Shown here: one piece after another, positions 37,318 through 45,855 of the stretch
How the letters are laid out: each line of letters starts with the position of its first letter
Position numbering within the stretch: the first letter of the stretch is position 1
Assembly (NCBI RefSeq): GCF_026410405.1
Contig: NZ_JAPMLN010000015.1
Location: forward strand, 22,958-86,957
DNA length: 64,000 bases
DNA from: Marinicella gelatinilytica
Lineage (GTDB): Bacteria; Pseudomonadota; Gammaproteobacteria; Xanthomonadales; Marinicellaceae
Reading direction: 5' to 3'
Made by a program: the position numbers and the translations under genes
The notes under the pieces: generated by a model
What the model saw: only the letters and a program-made list of their open reading frames with translations
What the model was told of the DNA's origin: nothing
Database searches by the model: none

Positions 37318-38154
37318 ATGGAAACATTAAAAAAACACCGTTGTTTTGAGGGCGAACTAGGCTTTTATAAACACGACTCAAAGGTCAATAATGCCCCCAT
37401 GACCTTCGCGGTTTATATGCCGCCACAGGCCAAAAAGAAAAGAGTGCCTGTTCTTTATTATTTATCAGGACTGACGTGTACCGAAGAAAATTTTATGGCC
37501 AAAGCCGGCGCCCAACAATATGCCGCCAAACACGGCATTGCTTTGGTCAGTATGGATACCAGTCCGCGTGATTTAGGCTTTCCGGGTGAAGATGACAGCT
37601 ATGATTTCGGATCCGGTGCCGGTTTTTATGTGAACGCCACCGAACAACCCTGGGCCAAACACTATCAGATGTACGACTATGTGGTGGATGAATTACCGGC
37701 CTTTATTCAACAACATTTTCGGGTCGATTCTGACCGCATGGGTATTTTTGGTCATTCCATGGGTGGTCATGGCGCCTTAATAATTGCCCTAAAAAACCCG
37801 GGCAAATACCGTTCAGTCAGTGCTTTTTCACCGATTGTGGCGCCCATGCACAATGACTGGGGCAAAAAAGCCTTTAGTGGTTACTTAGGTTCGAATGAAG
37901 AAACCTGGAAGCAGTATGACACTTGCGAACTCATCAAACAAACCAACAGCAACATTCCATTGTTTGTCGATCAAGGCATGAGTGATGAGTTCCTCACCGA
38001 TTACTTGCAACCTGAACGTTTGCAAGCAGTGTGCCAGGAACAAAACCATCCACTAACCATGCGCAAGCATGACGGCTATGATCACAGCTATTACTTTATC
38101 AGCACATTTATGGAAGATCACATCGACTACCATGCCGATTTATTGTTAGCTTAG
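37318..38154 (+). CDS. frmB: S-formylglutathione hydrolase
   Basis: A 278-residue serine esterase that hydrolyses S-formylglutathione to formate and glutathione, the second step after FrmA. The nucleophile elbow is GHSMGGHG, the oxyanion region YLSGLTCTEENF, and the catalytic His lies in DGYDHSYYF near the end. The ATG at 37318 is preferred over the more distant in-frame ATG at 37192, which lies inside frmA. GAGG at 37306-37309 gives correct spacing, and the length then equals the E. coli enzyme (about 277). Confidence 0.95.
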   Translation: METLKKHRCFEGELGFYKHDSKVNNAPMTFAVYMPPQAKKKRVPVLYYLSGLTCTEENFMAKAGAQQYAAKHGIALVSMDTSPRDLGFPGEDDSYDFGSGAGFYVNATEQPWAKHYQMYDYVVDELPAFIQQHFRVDSDRMGIFGHSMGGHGALIIALKNPGKYRSVSAFSPIVAPMHNDWGKKAFSGYLGSNEETWKQYDTCELIKQTNSNIPLFVDQGMSDEFLTDYLQPERLQAVCQEQNHPLTMRKHDGYDHSYYFISTFMEDHIDYHADLLLA

Positions 38155-38161
38155 ATTTTTC

Positions 38162-38191
38162 AAGCGCGGTCTTCAGCACCGCGCTTTTTTT
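38162..38191 (+). terminator. Rho-independent terminator of frmA-frmB
   Basis: A GC-rich 9-bp stem (38162-38170 with 38178-38186) and a T run ending at 38191 lie 8 bases after the frmB stop. It is oriented for the plus strand only. Confidence 0.93.
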
Positions 38192-38193
38192 AA

Positions 38194-39555
38194 TCAAGAC
38201 GAATAAAACAACCCAAAAAGCACATACAAAATAACACTCAAGCCACCACCCACCAACGCATAAGGTAATTGCGTTCTGACATGATCCAACAAATCACAGC
38301 CGGCCGCTAAGGAGGCAATCACCGTGGTGTCGGAAATCGGCGAGGCATGATCGCCAAACACCGAACCACCCAACACCGCACCCAGCACCAAACCCGGTGA
38401 AATCCCCAAAGTCACCGCCAATGGAATGGCAATCGGAATCAGAATACCGAATGTCCCCCAGGAGGTGCCGGTGGTAAAAGAAATAAAGCCCGACAACACA
38501 AATACCAGCGCCGGAATCGCCCACACTGGAATAAAATCACCAATGGCTGACGCCACAAACTCACCGGTTTTTAAATCACCCATGGCGCTAGATAAAGCAA
38601 AAGCCAATAACACCAAGGTGACCAAAGGCAATAGTTCTCCCATACCGGCAAACACTTGTTGCATCAAATCTTTCGTTGGTTTTTTCGCATCAAATCGCAA
38701 TAAACCAAAAGCCAGCATGGTGGCCAAAATAACCGACCACAAAACCGATTCAGCACCGGAACCTTGTCGCAAATCACCGTCTCCGGTGATGAACATAAAC
38801 AGCAATATACTGCTGACCATTAAAATCAACGGCCATAACATATATCGCTTTTTAGTGGCGGTCGGCAGTGGTTCAGTTTTCTCATCCAAAACCATGGCGG
38901 CTTCCATTGACTTTAAAGGACCATAAACACGGGTACTGAGCACGGTATAAAATACAATAATTAAGGTGATAATGGCATAAAAATTAAAACCGATGCTGCT
39001 CACCATCACTGCCACCGGATCGGCGACACCGGTGTCTTGCACATAACCTAAAATAGCCGCACCCCAGCCATTGAGTAAAATCAACACACTAATCGGCGCA
39101 CAGGTGGCATCAATAATATACGCCAGCCGTAATCGGCTCATGTGATAGCGATCAAATAAGGCTTGTGAGGAAATACCGGCGGTCAAAACACTCATGTTGG
39201 TGTCAATAAAAATACTGCTGCCTAAAATAGCCGGTAGCAGTCCGGCTTTGCGTTGACTGTTGACCCAGCGTTTGTGGGTCAACCAATTAACAAATGCGGT
39301 CACCCCACCGGATATTTTAATCAGTTGAATCAAACCACCAATTAACAGACTAAATAGCAGTATACGGGTGTTATAAGCACTGCCAAAAACGCCGACAATG
39401 CGATCCACGGTATCGGTAAATGCCAAAACCGGATGACCAGCGACTAAAATTAATGACGCCGTAAAAATAGCCAACAACAGTGCAATGGTCACTTCACGGC
39501 GCCAAATGGCATAAATAATCGCCACCAACGGCGGTAAAATACTTAACCAACCCAT
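38194..39555 (-). CDS. Na+/H+ antiporter, NhaC family
   Basis: A 453-residue inner-membrane protein with about eleven hydrophobic segments. It has the NhaC-family features FTTGTSWGTFGILIP and GSVFGDHASPISDTT in the C-terminal half and SIFIDTNMSVLT earlier. It should exchange sodium for protons, or possibly an organic solute as in some paralogues. The yqfB-like gene lies 22 bases upstream in the same orientation, so the two may be co-transcribed. Confidence 0.88.
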   Translation of the reverse strand: MGWLSILPPLVAIIYAIWRREVTIALLLAIFTASLILVAGHPVLAFTDTVDRIVGVFGSAYNTRILLFSLLIGGLIQLIKISGGVTAFVNWLTHKRWVNSQRKAGLLPAILGSSIFIDTNMSVLTAGISSQALFDRYHMSRLRLAYIIDATCAPISVLILLNGWGAAILGYVQDTGVADPVAVMVSSIGFNFYAIITLIIVFYTVLSTRVYGPLKSMEAAMVLDEKTEPLPTATKKRYMLWPLILMVSSILLFMFITGDGDLRQGSGAESVLWSVILATMLAFGLLRFDAKKPTKDLMQQVFAGMGELLPLVTLVLLAFALSSAMGDLKTGEFVASAIGDFIPVWAIPALVFVLSGFISFTTGTSWGTFGILIPIAIPLAVTLGISPGLVLGAVLGGSVFGDHASPISDTTVIASLAAGCDLLDHVRTQLPYALVGGGLSVILYVLFGLFYSS

Positions 39556-39577
39556 ATTGTTTGACCTGTGGGAATAA

Positions 39578-39889
39578 TCATTGGATTAGTTTAAAGGAAA
39601 TCACCGTTAAATGGTCAATCCCGGGATAAATTTCCGCAATCAATTTTTTCAGGGCAGTCAACGACATCGCCTCTCGCTCGGCATGGGACTCATTCAAATC
39701 CTGAAAATGAATGGCCTCAACAGCAGTAATTTCAATCTCAGCAACACGCTCACCATTCGAATCACGCAACACATCCAGCCGCGACCCGGGCTTATATCGG
39801 TACCCGGATGCACTGCGAATGGTGATGGTTTTATCACCACCTAAAATAGCCGGTATCAAATTATCGTAAAAACGGATTGAGTGATTCAT
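39578..39889 (-). CDS. yqfB: ASCH-domain N4-acetylcytidine amidohydrolase-like protein
   Basis: A 103-residue protein that aligns along its length with E. coli YqfB, an ASCH-fold enzyme that removes the acetyl group from N4-acetylcytidine. The motif GDKTITIRS holds the catalytic Lys20 and Thr23 equivalents, and SHAEREAMSLTALKKLI carries the acidic region. The C-terminus IDHLTVISFKLI also matches. Cytosolic. It lies upstream of the NhaC-type gene on the same strand and divergent from an MFS gene. Confidence 0.88.
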   Translation of the reverse strand: MNHSIRFYDNLIPAILGGDKTITIRSASGYRYKPGSRLDVLRDSNGERVAEIEITAVEAIHFQDLNESHAEREAMSLTALKKLIAEIYPGIDHLTVISFKLIQ

Positions 39890-39936
39890 GACCTAATTAT
39901 TAACACACGACCAATATTTTACAAGCCATCGGTAGC

Positions 39937-39954
39937 GACAAGGCATGCCTTGTC
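39937..39954. repeat. palindromic dispersed element, copy 2
   Basis: The 18-bp palindromic core is identical to that at 14876-14893 and is likewise preceded by GTAG. Here it lies between divergent genes (yqfB minus, MFS plus), so it is not the terminator of either neighbour. This supports a REP-like dispersed element. Confidence 0.75.
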
Positions 39955-40122
39955 GTTTTCCCAATACGGAACAGCTATAAATATTCTGCCGTAGACTGAG
40001 CCCGTCGAAGTCGCTGTTTAAAACCTGTTTTAAGGAACAAGCAAAAGCATTATTAATATCAAATTCTGTTTGTGGTAATCTTAGTGTTTAACCCCATTCA
40101 ATGATATAAATTCAGAGTAACC

Positions 40123-41421
40123 ATGGCAAAAACCGGCAACAAACGACTTAAAACCATTTACCAGATGCTCAGCAACGACGACGATACCCGCGCTTGTCTG
40201 CAAATCCCTGAAAACGCTTGTCGTGCACAACCCGTGAATTATCTACTGTTCTTACTGGCGGTGGGTTGTTCACAGATCAGTGACAAACTGGCCAGCACCA
40301 AACTGGTTTTACCGTGGTTATTTTCAACAGCGGGTATCCCAAGTTTTTTCAGTGGTTTATTGGTGCCCATCCGCGAATCGGGCTCCATGTTGCCGCAATT
40401 GTATATTGGTGCCTGGGTACGCCAATTTCCACGGCGTAAATGGTTTTTGGTGGCCAGCACCCTGGCTCAGGCCCTATGTTTATTGAGTATTATTCCGGTG
40501 GCGCTGTGGATGCAAGGATCTGCCGCCGGCTGGACAGTTATCGGTATCATCACGCTATTCAGCTTGGCACGTAGTTTTTCATCGGTGGCTTCTAAAGACG
40601 TACTGGGGAAAACCGTGGATAAAACCAAACGTGGCCAAGTTAGTGGCTATGCCGCAACCATTGCAGGTATTACCGGCATCATTGTCGGTCTGAGCCTGGC
40701 CTGGGGTTTGACCATGGACACGGTTCATATCTTATGGTTATTGGTGGCGGCCGCAGGCACATTCAGCCTATCCGCCCTACTTTATGGCCTGATTAATGAG
40801 TATAAAGGTGCCACTGATGGCGCCCGCAGTGGCCGGTATGCCTTTAAACAGGCCATTGATTTGATGAAAAATGACGCGCCTTTTAGACACTTTGTCATAA
40901 CCCGTGCTTTAATGCTGAGCTCCGCCCTGGCGACACCCTACATCGTGATGCTGGCGGAACAAAGTCACTCAAGTTGGTTTGGTTTAGGCATTTTTCTCGC
41001 CATTTCCGGCTTGGCCAGTGCCCTGAGCAGTGTTTTCTGGGGTAACCAATCTGATCACAACAGCCGGGGCGTGATGACCTACACCGCCGTGATAACCACC
41101 TTAATTTGTCTGGCAGCCGCGGGCGTTAATTGGTTACCGGAAGCCTCGCATGCCTATCTCTATGGCTTTCTGTTTTTTGCCCTGTCGGTAACGCACCAGG
41201 GCGTACGTTTAGCCCGCAAAACGTATGTGGTTGATTTAGCCGAAGGCAACCAACGCACCACCTATGTCACCGTCAGCAACACCATTATGGGGGTTCTGCT
41301 GCTGGTGGTCGGTGTTATCAGCGCTTTATTATCACAACTGGCCATTCCGGTGGCTTTGCTGTTTTTTGCTTTTATCAGCTTATTGGCGGCGATCACATCA
41401 CGCACCATGAAAAGTGTTTAA
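40123..41421 (+). CDS. MFS transporter
   Basis: A 432-residue major facilitator with about twelve hydrophobic segments. The hydrophilic N-terminus runs to about residue 35. The short cytosolic loop WVRQFPRRKWF in the first half resembles motif A of the superfamily, and SDHNSRGVM marks the corresponding loop in the second half. The substrate cannot be inferred. It is a single gene, divergent from yqfB; no terminator was seen after it. Confidence 0.82.
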   Translation: MAKTGNKRLKTIYQMLSNDDDTRACLQIPENACRAQPVNYLLFLLAVGCSQISDKLASTKLVLPWLFSTAGIPSFFSGLLVPIRESGSMLPQLYIGAWVRQFPRRKWFLVASTLAQALCLLSIIPVALWMQGSAAGWTVIGIITLFSLARSFSSVASKDVLGKTVDKTKRGQVSGYAATIAGITGIIVGLSLAWGLTMDTVHILWLLVAAAGTFSLSALLYGLINEYKGATDGARSGRYAFKQAIDLMKNDAPFRHFVITRALMLSSALATPYIVMLAEQSHSSWFGLGIFLAISGLASALSSVFWGNQSDHNSRGVMTYTAVITTLICLAAAGVNWLPEASHAYLYGFLFFALSVTHQGVRLARKTYVVDLAEGNQRTTYVTVSNTIMGVLLLVVGVISALLSQLAIPVALLFFAFISLLAAITSRTMKSV

Positions 41422-41502
41422 TAAGGTCCTATAAAGTGAATTACATGACTGTAACCGCAGCTCTTGCAGGTTCCTTATACATTAGTCTGAATTGAGTTGC
41501 AG

Positions 41503-42675
41503 TTAATCGATAAAGATTTTTTCTAAATGGTCATACACTTCTTTACTGGACAACAGCCCTAAGTGAGACACATGAAAAACCGTAAACTGGTGTTTCTTAG
41601 GGATGCCCGTATGCCGGGATTTCTTGGGGTGACGACCCAGCGCTGAATTCACGGTCACCAGACCATCTCCCAGCATTTCCTTATGGGGCGCTTTATCATC
41701 TTTTGCGGTACCGGCAATGGCATAACTTTTAATGTGTCTGGGTAACTGAACCGACTGACCATCATCATGAATACGTCCTTTACGCAAATCTTTTATGCCC
41801 TGACTGCGGATTTGCGTTAATTGCACAAAAGGCGCACTGTAGGGACTTATTTTCAAGATGTATTCCATCAAATGACCGGTTTTTTCTAATAAGGCCCCTT
41901 GATGCGGGGTGCCTAAAAACACCAGTTTTTCAATCCGATGTGGCCATAAATTATTATCTTTCTCTGCCATTTGTAAGGCACTGCGAACAATCAAACCACC
42001 CATACTAAAAGCCAGGACATTTATTTTTTGCTGTTCCTCCATTAATGTATCTAGCTCAGACACTAACAGTGCCAATTTACGGCCATTGTCAGCAATTGCC
42101 AAGCCACTGTTGTAATTCAGATAAATCGGCAAATAGTGACCGCTATCCGCCAGCACTTGTCCATGGTTATGATCTTTTTGTTGCCATGACTGGGCATTCA
42201 GGCATAAACCATGGATCAGTAATAACGGCTTAACATTTGGGTTTGACCACAGAATTGCCGCCTGCCGGATAGAAATTTCCTGGTTTTGATACACTAAAGT
42301 CATCTCAAGTGCCAAGGGATTGTCAGTGGCGGCTAAATGATCGCCAATGATGCCGTTTAACACAGCAACCCAGTGGTCTCGACGTTTTGTTAGTAGAACA
42401 TCAGGCAGTAACGGCGTGAATCGGCTTAAGGCGAAATTAATGCTTCGGTAAGATAGTCGCGTGGTGGCCCGAATACTGCGATAGATAAAACCGGTGAGGC
42501 CGTTTGTTTGTTTACTTTGACTTAACGTACCGCCTAAATTCAAGACACTTTGATGCACAGAATCAACCACATCAACCACCCCGAGAATGCCTTCTTGCGC
42601 CAATTGATTCAGGCCTTTTAGGTCATTCACATGATTTTTTGTCTTGGCATCAGATTCTTTAATAGTGTTATTCAT
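41503..42675 (-). CDS. alpha/beta hydrolase (lipase/esterase-like)
   Basis: A 390-residue protein with a C-terminal hydrolase fold. The oxyanion region LLIHGLCLNAQSW lies near residue 155, and the nucleophile elbow is AFSMGG (Ser preceded by Phe), with a final region VFHVSHLGLLSS for the catalytic His. The first 130 residues resemble no domain I can name. I take ATG 42675 rather than the TTG 12 bases upstream. The start overlaps the end of the DUF1287 gene by 8 bases, so they are coupled. The substrate may be a lipid ester; unknown. Confidence 0.82.
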   Translation of the reverse strand: MNNTIKESDAKTKNHVNDLKGLNQLAQEGILGVVDVVDSVHQSVLNLGGTLSQSKQTNGLTGFIYRSIRATTRLSYRSINFALSRFTPLLPDVLLTKRRDHWVAVLNGIIGDHLAATDNPLALEMTLVYQNQEISIRQAAILWSNPNVKPLLLIHGLCLNAQSWQQKDHNHGQVLADSGHYLPIYLNYNSGLAIADNGRKLALLVSELDTLMEEQQKINVLAFSMGGLIVRSALQMAEKDNNLWPHRIEKLVFLGTPHQGALLEKTGHLMEYILKISPYSAPFVQLTQIRSQGIKDLRKGRIHDDGQSVQLPRHIKSYAIAGTAKDDKAPHKEMLGDGLVTVNSALGRHPKKSRHTGIPKKHQFTVFHVSHLGLLSSKEVYDHLEKIFID

Positions 42676-43270
42676 CAGCGGGCTCAAAACGGTAATGCCC
42701 GGTGATTGAATAGCTGAACAAAATATCTTCTAATTGCGGTCCGGCACCGATATTATGCACAATCAAGGGCCGTCCTGAGCTGGATGACCGCTGGCCCGTT
42801 ACGATACCAATATGCGGCAAGTTACCAGGCAACATCCAAGTAACCAAATCACCCGGTAGATAATCATCTGCTGTTTGAGAAATCGGCAAAGATTCGCCAT
42901 GCCGTGTCAAAAAAGTCTGCAAATTCGGTACCCGGCGGTGGTCAATATTGCGATCTGTACCTGTTAAACCCCAAATACGTTTCGAGGGATAGGCGCTAAA
43001 ATGAGCTTTCATATCCTCATGCACCAGAACCTGCAAATCCACCCCCAAAGCCCGGTAACTGCGAATCACCACATCGGTACACACCCCGATATCCGCCGGC
43101 ACATCACCACCCGGGTAATCAATTGACCTATAAGCACCATCATAACGCACCGAATGATTGGTACGATCAATCGCCGCTTCAGCTAAATTCTGTTGAAAAA
43201 CCTGTCCATAAACTGCCGAACTCAATAAGCATAAAGCGATGATAACTATTTTATTCATAGAAATTTTCAT
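42668..43270 (-). CDS. DUF1287 domain protein, secreted
   Basis: A 200-residue protein with a signal peptide (to about residue 22, VYG) and a complete DUF1287 domain (ADIGVCTDVVIRSYRALG; DYLPGDLVTWMLPGNLPHIGIVT). The Cys and following Asp, with the His of PHIGIV, look like the catalytic set of an NlpC/P60-like fold, so it may be a cell-wall amidase or peptidase; that is inference. It overlaps the alpha/beta hydrolase gene and lies 6 bases after a small membrane-protein gene. Confidence 0.85.
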   Translation of the reverse strand: MKISMNKIVIIALCLLSSAVYGQVFQQNLAEAAIDRTNHSVRYDGAYRSIDYPGGDVPADIGVCTDVVIRSYRALGVDLQVLVHEDMKAHFSAYPSKRIWGLTGTDRNIDHRRVPNLQTFLTRHGESLPISQTADDYLPGDLVTWMLPGNLPHIGIVTGQRSSSSGRPLIVHNIGAGPQLEDILFSYSITGHYRFEPADE

Positions 43271-43276
43271 TACATT

Positions 43277-43564
43277 TTAAAAAAATGAGCCTAACAACAA
43301 AATCAGCCATAAGAAAAAAGCAACAATAGACGCACGAATTAACCAAACCGGCATTTCACATTTGCAGTAAGTTAATAACCCCACACTCAAAGCCACCGGC
43401 CAAAACCCATACATCACTGACGTCGCAACGCCTTCAAGTAAATCATGGTGTTTATGACCAGTTGTACCCCAAACATATTGCACCCCATAATAATAACCCA
43501 CAAACAGGATTAAATAGGCAATAACTGTACTAATCATTAAAATTATCTTGGTAATAATTGGCAT
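43277..43564 (-). CDS. small membrane protein, unknown
   Basis: A 95-residue protein with three predicted helices (about residues 5-27, 50-66 and 72-94). Family not recognised. It is in tight order with the genes on both sides (6 and 11 bases), so it belongs to the same operon as DUF1287 and the hydrolase. Confidence 0.7.
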   Translation of the reverse strand: MPIITKIILMISTVIAYLILFVGYYYGVQYVWGTTGHKHHDLLEGVATSVMYGFWPVALSVGLLTYCKCEMPVWLIRASIVAFFLWLILLLGSFF

Positions 43565-43575
43565 GTTATCGTTTG

Positions 43576-44022
43576 CTACTTAAGCGGCTTTTTATCGGTT
43601 AAAGTCACCACATATTCATAACCATAGATAACAATAAACGCCATTAAAATCCAGGACAGCCAGTTAAAGGCATTTTGTACCAAAGCCACATGCCAGGGAT
43701 TACCAATGACAAAATCCATCAAAGGCTGACGAATTAGGCGACCATTTAAAGCCAGTAATAAAACAGAAAACAGCAATGCTGATTTAAAACGCCCTATTTG
43801 GATGAATTTGTAACGACCAAAATAATATAAACCCACCGCCCCTAAACCCATTTCAATCGATGTAATAGCCGCCACATAACGCACATCCCACGAGGGTTTA
43901 ACCTCCAGACCTTGCATTTGCGTACTAATCCATTGCGGTAACCATTCCACTGTAAACACATGTACCACAAAGCCACTGAAGGCTGCCAAAATAGCAACCA
44001 CCAGTAGCAAGATAATCTTCAT
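43576..44022 (-). CDS. four-helix membrane protein, unknown
   Basis: A 148-residue protein with about four hydrophobic segments (near residues 2-24, 47-66, 79-95 and 115-137). Family not recognised. It starts 3 bases after the stop of the antitoxin gene at 44026, which may make it co-transcribed with that TA pair. It is followed by the small membrane protein, the DUF1287 gene and the hydrolase on the same strand. Confidence 0.7.
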   Translation of the reverse strand: MKIILLLVVAILAAFSGFVVHVFTVEWLPQWISTQMQGLEVKPSWDVRYVAAITSIEMGLGAVGLYYFGRYKFIQIGRFKSALLFSVLLLALNGRLIRQPLMDFVIGNPWHVALVQNAFNWLSWILMAFIVIYGYEYVVTLTDKKPLK

Positions 44023-44025
44023 GGT

Positions 44026-44346
44026 TTATGAGCGATCATGGTTACCTTGAGTAGAATCTTTTGAATGATTAACTGTCAAATCATTTAAAGATCCAGAAAT
44101 ATATTTATGAATAATACTGGAAACTAATGTTTGGTAAGGAATACCTTGTTGCAAGGCTTTGGACTGAATGGCCATAAAATCACGATTTGAAATACGCACA
44201 TTAATCCTTTTATCTTTTTTACTGGTAAAACCAGCAACCGCCTTTAGTTCAGCGCGACGTTCGTCAGTCAAAACAGATTCAAATTGACCTGATTCAACGG
44301 CATCCAGTAATTTTTGTTCATCTTTAGATAGCTTAACTTGATTCAT
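44026..44346 (-). CDS. BrnA/CopG-like antitoxin
   Basis: A 106-residue protein. The middle has a ribbon-helix-helix signature (KRINVRISNRDFMAIQSKA...GIPYQTLVSSIIHKYI), the usual DNA-binding antitoxin region, with the conserved GIPYQTL. It overlaps the toxin gene upstream by 14 bases, the arrangement of a TA operon in which the antitoxin neutralises the toxin and represses the promoter. Confidence 0.82.
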   Translation of the reverse strand: MNQVKLSKDEQKLLDAVESGQFESVLTDERRAELKAVAGFTSKKDKRINVRISNRDFMAIQSKALQQGIPYQTLVSSIIHKYISGSLNDLTVNHSKDSTQGNHDRS

Positions 44347-44620
44347 TTTCCTCTCCGAGATAAATCTTAGTGAACTTCCTGCTTGGAATAATGGTTTTTA
44401 AAAAGATTTCTTGTTCATTTTCTACATAAGGAACTAAATAAATGTAATCAATAATTTGCACGATAAAAATTCTTTGATTTGGATATGTCTGCCTATTTGG
44501 ATGAATAATATCGTCTAAAACGAAACCATGTTCTATATAAAAAACAGCCTCTTCAAAAGACACATTTCTTTCTAAAATCAATTGCTTATTTTTATCGTTA
44601 TTCCAATTGAAAATTCTCAT
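44333..44620 (-). CDS. BrnT-like toxin of a type II TA pair
   Basis: A 95-residue protein beginning IFNWNNDKNKQLILERNVSFEEA, which resembles the start of BrnT (F.WD..K...L..R.VSFEEA), an RNase with a RelE-like fold. The rest (IFLKTIIPSRKFTKIYLG) fits the strand-rich end. It precedes and overlaps its antitoxin gene. No Shine-Dalgarno lies before the ATG, and a promoter-like pair sits just upstream. Confidence 0.75.
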   Translation of the reverse strand: MRIFNWNNDKNKQLILERNVSFEEAVFYIEHGFVLDDIIHPNRQTYPNQRIFIVQIIDYIYLVPYVENEQEIFLKTIIPSRKFTKIYLGEENESS

Positions 44621-44626
44621 GGTTTT

Positions 44627-44656
44627 ATTTTAACACTAATGTGTGCGTTTTGTCAT
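44627..44656 (-). promoter_or_regulatory. candidate promoter of TA pair 1, possibly leaderless
   Basis: Reading the minus strand, -35 ATGACA (44656-44651) and -10 TAAAAT (44632-44627) are separated by 18 bases. The expected start of transcription falls at or next to the toxin ATG (44620). The -35 box overlaps the stop of the uracil-DNA glycosylase gene. ACACTAATGTGT between the boxes (44633-44644) is a candidate operator. Confidence 0.5.
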
Positions 44657-45279
44657 CATATAGATTTTAAATCACTGAACAGCCCATCCATACCTGAAAT
44701 AAATTCCCGCTTACCGCCAAAAGACGGATGGCGGATACGCTGAATGGCATGGTTTGGAAAAGCTTTTTGTGCCGCTAACTGGCCCTTACGGCCAATACCG
44801 GCAATAGTTGTCGGCTGAAAAATATCGGCCAATTGTTGAAGATATCGACTGCCCTGTTGAATCTCATTTACGGTGGGCGCTCGGTTGGTTTTGGGTCGAC
44901 GAACTTGATAGGGATGAAACGGAAAGGCATTCCAAAATAAAGGTGTTTGTTGCTTTTCAGTCAGGTATTCCCACACCATGGTGGCGGTATTTTCTGATTC
45001 TTGGCTGGTTAAAATCAATTTTGATTTTAATTCCAGCAATAAGGGGTGATTAAAGCGCGAATATATATCACCACAACTAAACGGAATACCGGTCAAGCGG
45101 CCGCCCTTAAAGCCCAAAGCCTCACCCACCAATAACACAGGTCGGCTATTGTGATGCTTAACTGTTATTAGGTACTGATAAAGATTGGCTGCCAAATCAG
45201 GATTTTTATAAGGATTATGGGTCTGCGGTCGATAACCACGACATGCAAGATCATTAACAAATTTTTTGATACAAACCAT
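44656..45279 (-). CDS. uracil-DNA glycosylase superfamily protein
   Basis: A 207-residue protein with the UDG-superfamily fold. LLVGEALGFKGGRLTGIPFS holds the uracil-binding first motif (variant), WNAFPFHPY is the usual Asn/Pro loop region, and RHPSFGGKREF is the motif 2 leucine-loop equivalent with its conserved His-Pro-Ser. It may remove uracil from DNA, but the exact subfamily and activity are uncertain. It lies between two TA pairs: one ahead in the same orientation, the other divergent. Confidence 0.8.
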   Translation of the reverse strand: MVCIKKFVNDLACRGYRPQTHNPYKNPDLAANLYQYLITVKHHNSRPVLLVGEALGFKGGRLTGIPFSCGDIYSRFNHPLLLELKSKLILTSQESENTATMVWEYLTEKQQTPLFWNAFPFHPYQVRRPKTNRAPTVNEIQQGSRYLQQLADIFQPTTIAGIGRKGQLAAQKAFPNHAIQRIRHPSFGGKREFISGMDGLFSDLKSI

Positions 45280-45351
45280 CTTTTAAAGACCTTTGAGAAT
45301 CAGCGTCAAGCCTCATAATAACACCAACAATAATAAAACCCACAACAACCT

Positions 45352-45369
45352 TGCCGTCGAAGGACGGCA
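45352..45369. repeat. REP-like hairpin
   Basis: A perfect 7-bp stem (TGCCGTC 45352-45358 with GACGGCA 45363-45369) with loop GAAG is followed by TCCAGTGTCTTTG. This is the general form of a palindromic element dispersed in many proteobacterial genomes (GCCGnC-GAAG-GnCGGC-ATCCAG). It stands in the intergenic space between the divergent UDG-like gene and the second TA pair. Confidence 0.6.
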
Positions 45370-45532
45370 TCCAGTGTCTTTGCACGGCAACCATATGGCA
45401 CTATAAGTTTAATCTCAGAATAAGACTTTGGCATACTTTCGAAGTCTCTTAAGATACTTTACAGTTGCCGTGATTCTTCTCAGCACCACGCTATAAATTA
45501 GTTTAACACAGTCAACTGACTACACTGGTCTT

Positions 45533-45551
45533 GTATATTGTGATAATATAC
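45533..45551 (+). promoter_or_regulatory. inverted-repeat operator and start region of TA pair 2
   Basis: A perfect 7-bp inverted repeat, GTATATT (45533-45539) and AATATAC (45545-45551), has a 5-base spacer and ends 4 bases before the toxin ATG (45556). A possible -10 element GATAAT (45542-45547) lies inside it. The site is well placed for repression by the BrnA-like antitoxin. No Shine-Dalgarno is seen, so the mRNA may be leaderless. Confidence 0.6.
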
Positions 45552-45555
45552 ATAT

Positions 45556-45855
45556 ATGACTGATTGGACACAGATAACCGGATTTCAATGGGATACTGGT
45601 AATGCACGTAAAAGTGTTGATAAGCACGACGTAAGCCAACATGAATCAGAGCAGATATTTTTTAATCAACCATTACTTATTCTGCCGGATACAAAACATA
45701 GTCAAAACGAAATTCGTTATCATGCGTTGGGTAAAACCGACCAGAATAGATATTTACATATCACGTTTACATTACGCGAAAACAGTCGTTTAATCCGTGT
45801 TATTTCGGCACGTGATATGCATCGTAAGGAGAAAATGATTTATGAAAAAGCTTAA
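45556..45855 (+). CDS. brnT: BrnT family toxin
   Basis: A 99-residue RelE-fold RNase toxin. It begins GFQWDTGNARKSVDKHDVSQHESEQIFFN, cut here to its marks: FxWD, N..KS..KH.V, E.E..F. It ends in LRENSRLIRVISARDMHRKEK, the family's catalytic Arg-rich region. BrnT cleaves mRNA and arrests growth until bound by BrnA. The antitoxin gene follows with a 14-base overlap. A perfect inverted repeat lies at the start of the operon. Confidence 0.92.
   Translation: MTDWTQITGFQWDTGNARKSVDKHDVSQHESEQIFFNQPLLILPDTKHSQNEIRYHALGKTDQNRYLHITFTLRENSRLIRVISARDMHRKEKMIYEKA

Noticed and set aside
39995..40020. CTGAGCCCGTCGAAG, resembling a dispersed REP half-element
   Set aside because: A single half without a partner in the same region; a similar string at about 16506 lies inside a gene. 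Not enough for a call.
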